From assembly GCA_011048855.1 (NCBI GenBank), contig DSCZ01000011.1, positions 1 to 8,668 on the forward strand: a stretch of 8,668 bases of DNA, written 5' to 3'. The position numbers were made by a program, and so were the translations under genes. Origin of the DNA: Desulfobacteraceae bacterium (lineage in GTDB: Bacteria > Desulfobacterota > DSM-4660 > Desulfatiglandales > Desulfatiglandaceae). The notes below the pieces were generated by a model. That model ran no database searches, was not told the origin of the DNA, and was given only the letters and a program-made list of their open reading frames with translations. Below, one piece after another: positions 1 to 8,668 of this stretch; position 1 is the stretch's first letter; each line of letters opens with the position of its first letter.

Positions 1-13
1 ATGGTCTTTTCAT
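1..13 (-). CDS. Probable start of a further gene downstream of thiE (partial)
   Basis: An ATG at 13-11 overlaps the thiE stop codon as ATGA and opens the frame Met-Lys-Arg-Pro before the window ends. The thi genes before it are also joined by 1-4 base overlaps, so a coupled next gene is likely. Four residues cannot identify it. A further thiamin gene such as thiD or thiF would be a reasonable guess from context, but that is inference only. Confidence 0.35.
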
Positions 14-657
14 ATATGGCTTTTTTCATAACTTTCCATGATATTTTTCAGTCTCCGCGTCATTTCCTCTGGATTATCAGACATGGTTATTTCGGTTACC
101 AAAGCGATACGCCGCGCACCTGCCGCAAGCACTTTCCTGATGTTATCTTCCTTTATTCCTCCCATGACCGTAAATGGCATTGCAACCCTGCCTGATATCT
201 CTTCAAGTTTTTTTACTCCGAGGAAACCGTATTTTGTTTCCTTTGTACTCGTCGGGAATATTGGCCCGATGTTGATATAATCCGCGTTGTCGTTTATCGC
301 TTTCAGCGCCTCTTCTATGTTGTGCGTGGAAACGCCGACCTTCAATGAAGGGGCCAGCTTTTTTGCCTCCCTGCAAGGGATATCCTCCTGGCCGAGGTGG
401 ACGCCGTCGGCCTGGACTATCATGGCGATATCCACATGATCGTTTATAATGAGAGCTGCTCCCGCCTCTGCGGTGAGTTTCCTGAAAGAGAAAGCCATAT
501 CGAGTATCTTTCCCTTGTCATACTCCTTCTCCCGGATCTGCACTGTTTTTGCACCGCCTCCCAGCACCTGTTTCAGCGTCTCCACTGCGGATCCGTTTCT
601 GCAGAATTTTTCCGTTATTACCGGGTATATATCAAAATCAAAAAAATCCCTCATCAT
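10..657 (-). CDS. thiE: Thiamine phosphate synthase ThiE
   Basis: ThiE condenses hydroxymethylpyrimidine diphosphate with the thiazole phosphate (carboxylated form) to give thiamine phosphate in the cytoplasm, the joining step of the pathway. The 215-residue length is normal for this TIM-barrel family. Visible motifs in order are TVQIREK (38-44), the IIND pair at 70-73, ADGVHLGQED (83-92), GVSTHN (108-113), the phosphate/pyrophosphate loop IGPIFPTSTK (130-139) and VMGGI near 164-168. The ATG at 657 shares one base with the thiS stop (TGATG); a second ATG directly follows at 654, so the start could be one codon later. It is the last complete gene of the thi operon and its stop overlaps a further ATG. 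TenI-like thiazole tautomerases are related, but the complete motifs and the neighbouring thiG/thiH/thiS favour genuine ThiE. Confidence 0.94.
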   Translation of the reverse strand: MMRDFFDFDIYPVITEKFCRNGSAVETLKQVLGGGAKTVQIREKEYDKGKILDMAFSFRKLTAEAGAALIINDHVDIAMIVQADGVHLGQEDIPCREAKKLAPSLKVGVSTHNIEEALKAINDNADYINIGPIFPTSTKETKYGFLGVKKLEEISGRVAMPFTVMGGIKEDNIRKVLAAGARRIALVTEITMSDNPEEMTRRLKNIMESYEKSHI

Positions 658-857
658 CAGCCACCGCCTACAAACCTGACAATCTCGATCACATCGCCGA
701 CATATATCCTCTCGCTTGCGAAGTCAGCTTTTTCTATTATCCGCCCATTCTTCTCAACAATTGTCGTCTCCGGCTTCAGCCCGAACTCCGCGACCAGTTC
801 CTGTAGACTTACATTTTCCCGGATCGGCCTCTCCTCACCGTTAATCATCACTATCAA
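657..857 (-). CDS. thiS: Sulfur carrier protein ThiS
   Basis: ThiS is a small ubiquitin-fold protein. Its C-terminal Gly is adenylated and converted to a thiocarboxylate, which donates sulfur to ThiG during thiazole formation. The 66-residue product has the family N terminus (VMINGEE), a central VVEKNG-like strand (TIVEKNGRII) and ends in Val-Gly-Gly-Gly, so the essential diglycine is present. The frame opens with TTG at 857, whose last two bases plus the next form the thiH stop (TTGA overlap). GTG at 851 and ATG at 848 are alternatives. TTG is preferred because it puts the conserved Asn-Gly at residues 6-7, as in characterised ThiS proteins. A G-rich stretch about 8 bases upstream could serve as ribosome binding site. 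It lies between thiH and thiE rather than directly ahead of thiG, where thiS often sits. No ThiF-type adenylyltransferase is visible in the window. Confidence 0.93.
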   Translation of the reverse strand: MIVMINGEERPIRENVSLQELVAEFGLKPETTIVEKNGRIIEKADFASERIYVGDVIEIVRFVGGG

Positions 858-1984
858 CGTTCTATACCCCCGAATGAACCGTCCCAGTCCTTAAAAACCG
901 GGTAGTAACCTCTTTCCCTTATCATGGTTATAACCTCCGGTACGGAACGGGAGTCCTCAATCTCGAACTGGCAGCCGGAGTTATTTTCCTCATAGAGCGC
1001 GTAGCCGCCAGGGTTTGTCCTCGATCCGGCGCTCATCATAGTTACGCCGTATCCTACCATGTTATCCCTGAATATGGTCGATTCCCTGGTGGAAATCGTT
1101 ATCCCCACCCTGTCGAGAAATATCCGCAGCGCTAATATCATCTGCACCAGATCCCTGTCGGTTACTTCGACAAAGGGCCTGAAACCGGACATGGAGTCCC
1201 TCAGTCGTGGAAAACTGATGCTGACGTCTGCCTGCCAGTGCCTTTTCATGAGATATTTTTCGTGCATACCCACATATGCCGCTTCCTCCCTCCAGTCATG
1301 GAGCCCCAGAAGGGCACCGATCCCGACACGCCTGAAACCAGCCTGAAGAGCCCTGTCCGGCGTCCCGAGCCTGTAGATAAAATCCCTCTTCTTCCCGGCA
1401 GGATGAACCCTCGCGTAGGTCTCCCTGTCATAAGTCTCCTGGTAGATCGTGAGTCCCGTCGCACCCGCTTCGACGAGCCTGTGGTAATCGCCAGCGTCCA
1501 TGGGATATATCTCAAGCGATACCTGCGGCATGAATTCCCGCGCAATTTTTATCGCCTCAGCTATGTAATCCACGGTTGCCCGCATTGGCGCATCGCCTGT
1601 CAAGATCAGGACGTGCCTGAAACCCTGTGATGCTATTTCCGCAAGCTCTACCCTTATCTCGTCGGGTGTGAGGGTGCGCCTTTTTATGCTGCCCGACCTG
1701 TTGAAGCCGCAGTAGACGCACGATCCCGTGCATTCGTTCGATAGGTATATGGGGATATAGAGGTTTATGTTCTTGCCGAAATGCTTATCCGTTAACCTTT
1801 TTGCCCGTATCGCCATCGGGTCTAAAAACTTTGATGCAGCCGGTGAAAGAAGGACGAGAAGATCCCTGTAAGATATCTCCTCCTTCTCAAGAACGGCGCC
1901 GGCGTACGACTCGTCCATCAGTTCGGTAAGCCCCAGATTTTCTTCCCTGTCTATCTTCAAATACTCTTCATAAAAGCTGCTCAT
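854..1984 (-). CDS. thiH: 2-iminoacetate synthase ThiH (radical SAM)
   Basis: ThiH cleaves tyrosine with a 5'-deoxyadenosyl radical to give 2-iminoacetate (dehydroglycine) and p-cresol. The iminoacetate feeds ThiG. The radical-SAM cluster motif is clear: Cys-X3-Cys-X2-Cys in NECTGSCVYCGF, at Cys85, Cys89 and Cys92 from the chosen start. The length of 376 residues matches the family, and a late AGSRTNPGGY segment is typical of the C-terminal region. The frame also has a GTG at 1996, but I choose ATG at 1984. It overlaps the thiG stop as ATGA like its neighbours, the protein then begins MSSFYEEYL as ThiH proteins usually do, and a GGAG lies about 11 bases upstream. ThiH is the oxygen-sensitive alternative to glycine oxidase ThiO, which supports an anaerobic lifestyle. 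Confidence 0.95.
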   Translation of the reverse strand: MSSFYEEYLKIDREENLGLTELMDESYAGAVLEKEEISYRDLLVLLSPAASKFLDPMAIRAKRLTDKHFGKNINLYIPIYLSNECTGSCVYCGFNRSGSIKRRTLTPDEIRVELAEIASQGFRHVLILTGDAPMRATVDYIAEAIKIAREFMPQVSLEIYPMDAGDYHRLVEAGATGLTIYQETYDRETYARVHPAGKKRDFIYRLGTPDRALQAGFRRVGIGALLGLHDWREEAAYVGMHEKYLMKRHWQADVSISFPRLRDSMSGFRPFVEVTDRDLVQMILALRIFLDRVGITISTRESTIFRDNMVGYGVTMMSAGSRTNPGGYALYEENNSGCQFEIEDSRSVPEVITMIRERGYYPVFKDWDGSFGGIER

Positions 1985-2757
1985 CGTGATATCCACTCCG
2001 TCGGACTCGAAGGCCTCGCAGTTTCCCGCTGAGGCGCGTGACCGGCTATGTACGCCCTTCTGCCTGCCTCGACCGCCAACCTGAAAGCCTCAGCCGTTTC
2101 GGGCGGGTTGGTTGAAGACGATATGGCCGTATTTACCATGACCGCGTCCGCACCCAACTCCATTGCCAGGCACGCATCCGACGGCCTCCCTATTCCTGCG
2201 TCGATTACCACCGGCACCGTCGCCTGGTCGATTATTATCCGTATTGCGTCAATTGCCCTTAAACCCTTATTGGTTCCGATCGGAGCCGCCAGCGGCATCA
2301 CCGTAGCTGTGCCGATGTCCTCGAGCTTCTTTGCCAGCACAGGATCGGCATTGATATAGGGAAGCACGACAAAACCTTCTTTTACAAGTACGCGGGACGC
2401 TTTTAATGTTTCTTCCGGATCTGGCAGCAGGTATTTGGGGTCAGGCGTTACCTCAAGTTTCACCCAGTTCGAAAGTCCCATGGCGCGCGCCATTCTCGCC
2501 ATCCTCACAGCCTCTTCAGCGTTCTGGGCTCCAGAGGTGTTCGGCAGTATAAATATCTCCTTCGGCTCGAGGACGGAAAGCATGTCGCTTTCCTGTGGAT
2601 GATTCAAATCTACACGCCTTAATGCGACGGTGATGACCTCCGCCATGGAACGCTTCAGGCATTCCTTCATGATATCATCCGACGGAAACTTCCCTGTCCC
2701 AATCATTAACCTCGACCTGAAAGTTCTGTCGGCTATTCTGAGCAGTTCCACATTCAT
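1981..2757 (-). CDS. thiG: Thiazole synthase ThiG
   Basis: ThiG forms the thiazole phosphate ring from 1-deoxyxylulose 5-phosphate, dehydroglycine and ThiS thiocarboxylate. The 258-residue protein shows MIGTGKF near the N terminus (18-24) and the Schiff-base lysine in NWVKLEV (Lys100). It also has MPLAAPIGTNKGL, the phosphate-binding VIDAGIGRPSDA segment and GADAVMVNTAI. The IGTNKGL form resembles Bacillus-type ThiG. The ATG at 2757 overlaps the stop of the upstream 50-codon ORF as ATGA, and a GGGGAG site lies 10 bases ahead of it (2768-2773). Its stop overlaps thiH as ATGA. It is the first unambiguous gene of the thi operon. Confidence 0.96.
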   Translation of the reverse strand: MNVELLRIADRTFRSRLMIGTGKFPSDDIMKECLKRSMAEVITVALRRVDLNHPQESDMLSVLEPKEIFILPNTSGAQNAEEAVRMARMARAMGLSNWVKLEVTPDPKYLLPDPEETLKASRVLVKEGFVVLPYINADPVLAKKLEDIGTATVMPLAAPIGTNKGLRAIDAIRIIIDQATVPVVIDAGIGRPSDACLAMELGADAVMVNTAISSSTNPPETAEAFRLAVEAGRRAYIAGHAPQRETARPSSPTEWISR

Positions 2758-2906
2758 TCTGTTTCTTCTCCCCGCAATATTAAATTGTTCAATACTTCAT
2801 AATTCTTTTCCCGTAAGCATAGGGCGATTATGAACTCATAGATGACCAATCCTGCTCCGTCTGTTTCACCTGCCACCTCTCCGTTAACGGCAATCCTCTG
2901 CGACAT
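2754..2906 (-). CDS. Small ThiS-like protein lacking the C-terminal diglycine (putative)
   Basis: This 50-residue frame begins MSQRIAVNGEV and ends RGEETE. It is coupled to thiG by an ATGA overlap. It resembles the first two thirds of ThiS: a strand ending in Val-Asn-Gly-Glu, a helix-like YEFIIALCLREKN, then a strand YEVLNNLIL. By eye it aligns with E. coli ThiS and, with a two-residue gap, with the ThiS at 657-857. The last about 16 residues, including the Gly-Gly that carries sulfur, are missing because thiG begins there. No good ribosome binding site lies directly ahead of ATG 2906; the nearest GAGGTG serves an out-of-frame ATG at 2919. It may be a decayed ancestral thiS in the usual thiS-thiG position, a coupling ORF, or chance. 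It cannot act as a sulfur carrier as read. The ThiS likeness is my inference. Confidence 0.45.
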   Translation of the reverse strand: MSQRIAVNGEVAGETDGAGLVIYEFIIALCLREKNYEVLNNLILRGEETE

Positions 2907-2919
2907 AAAAAGGTTTCAT
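2884..2919 (-). CDS. 11-residue leader-like mini-ORF ahead of the thi genes
   Basis: ATG at 2919 is preceded by GAGGTG (2925-2930) with 5 bases between, the best placed ribosome binding site in this gap. It encodes only MKPFYVAEDCR before TAA, ending inside the 50-codon ThiS-like frame, which lies +1 relative to it. Removing one T from the T5 run just before ATG 2906 would join the two frames. It may be a leader that loads ribosomes for the ThiS-like ORF and thiG, a relic of a frameshifted start, or a sequencing indel. No run of regulatory codons is seen. Confidence 0.25.
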   Translation of the reverse strand: MKPFYVAEDCR

Positions 2920-3018
2920 TTTCACACCTCATCTATTTCAATAATTTGTTTTCCTACAGTACATGGTTTGTCTACTCCGGCCGGATGACGGATTTTGGTC
3001 CTGCACACAATTTTTTTC
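2907..3018 (-). other. Gap between cysE and the thi genes; probable promoter region, no known element identified
   Basis: This AT-rich stretch follows the cysE stop and precedes the thi-side small ORFs. I searched it for the conserved halves of a TPP riboswitch (CTGAGA and the ACCTGA-type core) and found no convincing arrangement. No stem followed by a U-run marks a terminator for cysE. A perfect 10-base palindrome, TCCGGCCGGA, lies at 2976-2985. A TAGACA-like hexamer follows it on the minus strand, but no well-spaced TATAAT match is seen. A promoter here is plausible but not demonstrated. Confidence 0.3.
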
Positions 3019-3747
3019 TCAGATTCCGTGACCCATTATGAATTCCTCTTTTTTAGAAATATTTTCTCCGAAGATATGCCTATCTGAAGTCAAATCAATA
3101 TTCCCCTTGTATTCCATTCTTTCGATACGCCTTTCCAGTGATTCTATCTGCCTGTTAAAAACCATGAAAGCGTTTGCGACTGGGTCTGGAAGCTTGTTGT
3201 CCGCCAAGTCCCGGAGGTCTTTCCCTGAAAAACCGAGGCCGACCCGGGCTGGGACACCGACCGCAACCGCCCGGGGAGGAACGTCACCGAGTACGAGAGA
3301 AGCCGCCCCAACCCTGGAATTTTCACCCAGGTTTATGGGCCCTAATACAATAGCGCCAGCACCGATCATGACGCCGTTTCCGATTGTGGGATGCCGTTTC
3401 TTCCTTTCCAGGGAAACGCCTCCGAGGACGACACCCTGGTAGATGTGAACGTCATCTCCAATTTCCGTTGTTTCCCCTATGACGACCCCGGAACCGTGAT
3501 CGATGAAGAACCGTCTCCCGATCCTTGCCCCCGGATGGATTTCTATTCCCGTTACGAAACGATTCAGGTGCGAAATCAACCGTCCGATAAAAAAGAACCG
3601 GCGTCGCCAGAGAGCATGGGCCAAACGATGCATCCAGATGCTGTGAAGTCCCGGGTAGCACGTCAGTACCTCGACCATGCTCCGGGCGGCCGGGTCTTTA
3701 CGAAAAATTGTCTGGATATCTTCCCTGATCATTGCGTAAAGGTTCAT
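3019..3747 (-). CDS. cysE: Serine O-acetyltransferase CysE
   Basis: CysE transfers acetyl from acetyl-CoA to serine, giving O-acetylserine for CysK; it commits carbon to cysteine. The frame stays open upstream into cysK, but ATG at 3747 is chosen because AAGGTGA lies just ahead of it and the protein then begins [10 protein letters not shown] as short CysE proteins do. At 242 residues it is the compact, Bacillus-like type. An N-terminal helical part (1-65) is followed by a left-handed beta-helix of hexapeptide repeats from about 68 to 168. The catalytic His84 lies in FIDHGSG, followed by [11 protein letters not shown] and GVPARVG. The C-terminal third (about 175-235) is unusually long and charged. 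The protein ends Met-Gly-His-Gly-Ile; a terminal Gly-Ile is the tail by which CysE plugs the CysK active site in the cysteine synthase complex. It lies 40 bases downstream of cysK. Confidence 0.95.
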   Translation of the reverse strand: MNLYAMIREDIQTIFRKDPAARSMVEVLTCYPGLHSIWMHRLAHALWRRRFFFIGRLISHLNRFVTGIEIHPGARIGRRFFIDHGSGVVIGETTEIGDDVHIYQGVVLGGVSLERKKRHPTIGNGVMIGAGAIVLGPINLGENSRVGAASLVLGDVPPRAVAVGVPARVGLGFSGKDLRDLADNKLPDPVANAFMVFNRQIESLERRIERMEYKGNIDLTSDRHIFGENISKKEEFIMGHGI

Positions 3748-3751
3748 AACT

Positions 3752-3758
3752 TCACCTT
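3752..3758 (-). promoter_or_regulatory. Ribosome binding site of cysE
   Basis: AAGGTGA on the minus strand ends 4 bases before ATG 3747. It decides the start, since the same frame remains open for 73 more codons into cysK with no family-like sequence. Confidence 0.7.
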
Positions 3759-3787
3759 GTTCGTGTGCGCATCGGTTTTTCCGGCGG

Positions 3788-4744
3788 TCATGCGACACCT
3801 TCAAACAAAACGGTAGAAAGATATCGCTCCCCCGCATCGGGGAGGATGACCACGATGTTTTTGCCCGCAAATTCTTCTGACTTGGCCAGGCGAATGGCCG
3901 CGGCGGCGGCAGCGCCGCAGGATATGCCGCACAGGATTCCTTCTTCTCTGGCCAGACGTCTGGCAAACTCCACCGCCTCTGCGCTTTCCACCTGTTCCAC
4001 CCGGTCCACTATAGACAAATTCAGTGTGTCAGGTATGAAACCCGCACCTATGCCCTGAATCTTGTGTGGTCCAGGGATCAACTCTTTGCCGGCCAGCTTC
4101 TGAGAAATTACTGGACTTTCTTTCGGTTCCACCGCTACTGAAATTATTGCTTTTCTCATTTTCAATTTTATATATCGCGAAACACCTGTAATGGTTCCTC
4201 CGGTTCCAACGCCAGAAACAAGAACATCGATTTCTCCTCCCGTATCATTCCATATCTCCGGTCCCGTGGTCTTTTCATGGATGGACGGATTGGCAGGATT
4301 CTTGAACTGCTGCGGAAGAAAATACCGCGCGGGATCAGAAGCTGCCATCTCCTCGGCCAGGGCAATCGCCCCTTTCATTCCTTCCCTCCCAGGTGTCAGG
4401 ACAACTTTAGCCCCGAAAGCGGCAAGGACCTTTCGACGTTCGATGCTCATCGTATCGGGCATGGTCAAGGTCAGCCTGTATCTGCGAGCGGCGGCCACAT
4501 AGGCCAGGGCTATCCCTGTGTTACCACTGGTGGGTTCAATAATCTCCACTCCCGGTTTGAGTAACCCGCGTTCCTCTGCGTCCCAGATCATGGACGCGCC
4601 GATGCGGCACTTCACCGAGTATGCCGGGTTTCTACCCTCAATTTTCGCAAGGACCGTTGCCCCGGCACCGTCCGTTATATGATTGAGCCTGACCAGCGGC
4701 GTATTGCCGATGGACTGCGAGTTGTCACTGTATATCTTCTTCAT
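3788..4744 (-). CDS. cysK: Cysteine synthase CysK (O-acetylserine sulfhydrylase)
   Basis: CysK is a cytoplasmic PLP enzyme that replaces the acetyl group of O-acetylserine with sulfide to make cysteine. The 318-residue length is typical. The PLP lysine is Lys45 in [11 protein letters not shown]. The substrate-binding TSGNTG loop is at 72-77, the phosphate-binding loop is [10 protein letters not shown], and KIQGIGAGF follows. The NPxxSVKxR form points to OAS sulfhydrylase rather than cystathionine beta-synthase, and no extra CBS domains are attached. It sits between metW and cysE. The upstream gap is 68 bases and contains an AAGGAG site 6 bases from the start, so it could have its own promoter or be read from the met genes. 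Pairing with a CysE that ends in Gly-Ile suggests a regulated cysteine synthase complex. Confidence 0.96.
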   Translation of the reverse strand: MKKIYSDNSQSIGNTPLVRLNHITDGAGATVLAKIEGRNPAYSVKCRIGASMIWDAEERGLLKPGVEIIEPTSGNTGIALAYVAAARRYRLTLTMPDTMSIERRKVLAAFGAKVVLTPGREGMKGAIALAEEMAASDPARYFLPQQFKNPANPSIHEKTTGPEIWNDTGGEIDVLVSGVGTGGTITGVSRYIKLKMRKAIISVAVEPKESPVISQKLAGKELIPGPHKIQGIGAGFIPDTLNLSIVDRVEQVESAEAVEFARRLAREEGILCGISCGAAAAAAIRLAKSEEFAGKNIVVILPDAGERYLSTVLFEGVA

Positions 4745-4750
4745 ATCATG

Positions 4751-4757
4751 TCTCCTT
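4751..4757 (-). promoter_or_regulatory. Ribosome binding site of cysK
   Basis: AAGGAGA on the minus strand, 6 bases ahead of ATG 4744, is close to the ideal Shine-Dalgarno sequence and is the strongest site in the window. Confidence 0.8.
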
Positions 4758-4812
4758 ATATCAAATATCTGTTCGGGTTACTCTCTTGGCTTCCAATTTA
4801 ACACATATCGGT

Positions 4813-5409
4813 TCAGGGTTTCTCTTGCCTGGACAGCACATAGATTGCGTCCTTGGCAAAGAGATTGGGGCAACATGTGAGGGTCCTGTGGACGCCCAGG
4901 TAGGCCGCCTCCAGGACCCGTAGACCTTTACTCCGACAAAAATCTTCAAAATCCCTGATGCTCAAAAACCGGACATTGGGTGTTTCATCCCAGGAATAGG
5001 GAAGAGCTTGTGTGACTGGTGTTTTTCCTTGAAAAAAAAGGGTCAATCGGGATCTGATATGGGCAAAGTTGGGAAATCCTACGATAACCCGTTTACCCAC
5101 CCGAAGTGATTCCTTAATGATGAAGTCCACATTTTTTACTTCCTGCATGCTCTGATTCATGATGACATCGTCGAAGGACCCGTCAGGGTAATCTGCGAGT
5201 CCGCTTTCTATATCTCCATGGAACACCGTCAGTCCCTTTTCCACACACAGATGAACTGCCTCATTGTCGAGTTCTATCCCCTGCACTGAGTTGTGCTTCT
5301 TATTGATCAGAAGGCACATGAGGTCACCGTTTCCACATCCGAGATCAAGTACCGTCGCCCCTTCGGAGATCATGTCGCATATAATCCGGTGATCGATTCT
5401 GGCTTCCAT
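4813..5409 (-). CDS. metW: MetW, methionine biosynthesis methyltransferase-like protein
   Basis: MetW is a class I SAM-dependent methyltransferase-fold protein found beside metX in many bacteria. It is associated with homoserine acylation and methionine synthesis, and its exact chemistry is not settled. The SAM-binding motif VLDLGCGNGDL lies at 20-30 and an acidic GIELD follows. Family-type segments are FDDVIMNQSMQEV, VGFPNFAHIRSRL, PYSWDETPNVRFLSIRDFEDFC and a C-terminal NLFAKDAIYVLSR. The start at 5409 gives 198 residues, the usual MetW length, and has AAGGA 6 bases ahead. Another in-frame ATG at 5424 overlaps the metX stop as TAATG and would add five residues, but it has no Shine-Dalgarno site. 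The frame stays open further upstream inside metX without family-like sequence. Translation is probably coupled to metX. Confidence 0.93.
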   Translation of the reverse strand: MEARIDHRIICDMISEGATVLDLGCGNGDLMCLLINKKHNSVQGIELDNEAVHLCVEKGLTVFHGDIESGLADYPDGSFDDVIMNQSMQEVKNVDFIIKESLRVGKRVIVGFPNFAHIRSRLTLFFQGKTPVTQALPYSWDETPNVRFLSIRDFEDFCRSKGLRVLEAAYLGVHRTLTCCPNLFAKDAIYVLSRQEKP

Positions 5410-5415
5410 ACACTT

Positions 5416-5420
5416 TCCTT
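5416..5420 (-). promoter_or_regulatory. Ribosome binding site of metW
   Basis: AAGGA on the minus strand, 6 bases before ATG 5409, lies just after the metX stop. It favours this start over ATG 5424, whose own codons include this motif. Confidence 0.6.
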
Positions 5421-5423
5421 TCA

Positions 5424-8668
<3,245 letters not shown>

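Noticed and set aside
397..894. Plus-strand open frame of 165 codons opposite thiE and thiS
   Set aside because: It is antisense to well-supported genes and its product resembles no protein family; it is a shadow frame.
1985..1996. GTG start four codons upstream for thiH
   Set aside because: It lacks a spaced Shine-Dalgarno site, while ATG 1984 fits the ATGA overlap pattern and the family N terminus.
2976..2985. Palindrome TCCGGCCGGA as a terminator for cysE
   Set aside because: It has no loop and no U-run after it on the minus strand, so it does not look like an intrinsic terminator; an operator role is possible but unsupported.
3748..3966. Upstream extension of the cysE frame by 73 codons
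   Set aside because: It lies largely inside cysK, has no CysE-like sequence, and ATG 3747 has a good ribosome binding site and a family-like N terminus.

Overview
The window is a dense run of biosynthetic genes, all transcribed from the minus strand, so the biological order runs from high to low coordinates. Nothing on the plus strand looks like a real gene. Gene order is fdhD (5' end cut by the window edge) - metY - metX - metW - cysK - cysE - gap - 50-residue ThiS-like ORF - thiG - thiH - thiS - thiE - probable start of a further gene at the left edge. GC content looks moderate, near 50%.

Organism: a bacterium that is probably anaerobic. The sequence shows ThiH, the oxygen-sensitive radical-SAM route to the thiazole precursor, and FdhD, needed for formate dehydrogenase. 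It also shows two direct sulfhydrylases, MetY and CysK, that use free sulfide. A MetX-MetW pair and tightly overlapping genes fit a proteobacterial or Desulfobacterota-like (former Deltaproteobacteria) anaerobe. That assignment is inference; no rRNA or lineage marker is present.

Region 1 (about 8668-3019) is a sulfur amino acid block. MetX activates homoserine with an acyl group and MetY replaces that group with sulfide to give homocysteine. MetW is the usual partner of MetX. CysE O-acetylates serine and CysK replaces the acetyl group with sulfide to give cysteine. CysE ends in Gly-Ile, the tail type that docks in the CysK active site. FdhD, a sulfur carrier for the molybdenum cofactor, lies just ahead of this block.

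Region 2 (3018-2758) is the only sizeable gap. It lacks a recognisable TPP riboswitch or strong terminator. It does hold a 50-codon ORF resembling the first two thirds of ThiS but lacking the C-terminal Gly-Gly, and it overlaps thiG by ATGA. A short 11-codon ORF with a better ribosome binding site overlaps the start of that ORF.

Region 3 (2757-1) is a compact thiamin operon. thiG, thiH, thiS and thiE are all joined by 1-4 base overlaps. ThiH makes dehydroglycine from tyrosine, ThiS thiocarboxylate supplies sulfur, ThiG builds the thiazole phosphate, and ThiE joins it to the pyrimidine. A new ATG overlaps the thiE stop, so the operon probably continues past the left edge.

The common theme is sulfur handling: sulfide into cysteine and homocysteine, and protein-bound sulfur into thiazole and the molybdenum cofactor. 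All main genes belong to known families. The most unusual element is the ThiS-like ORF without a diglycine tail.
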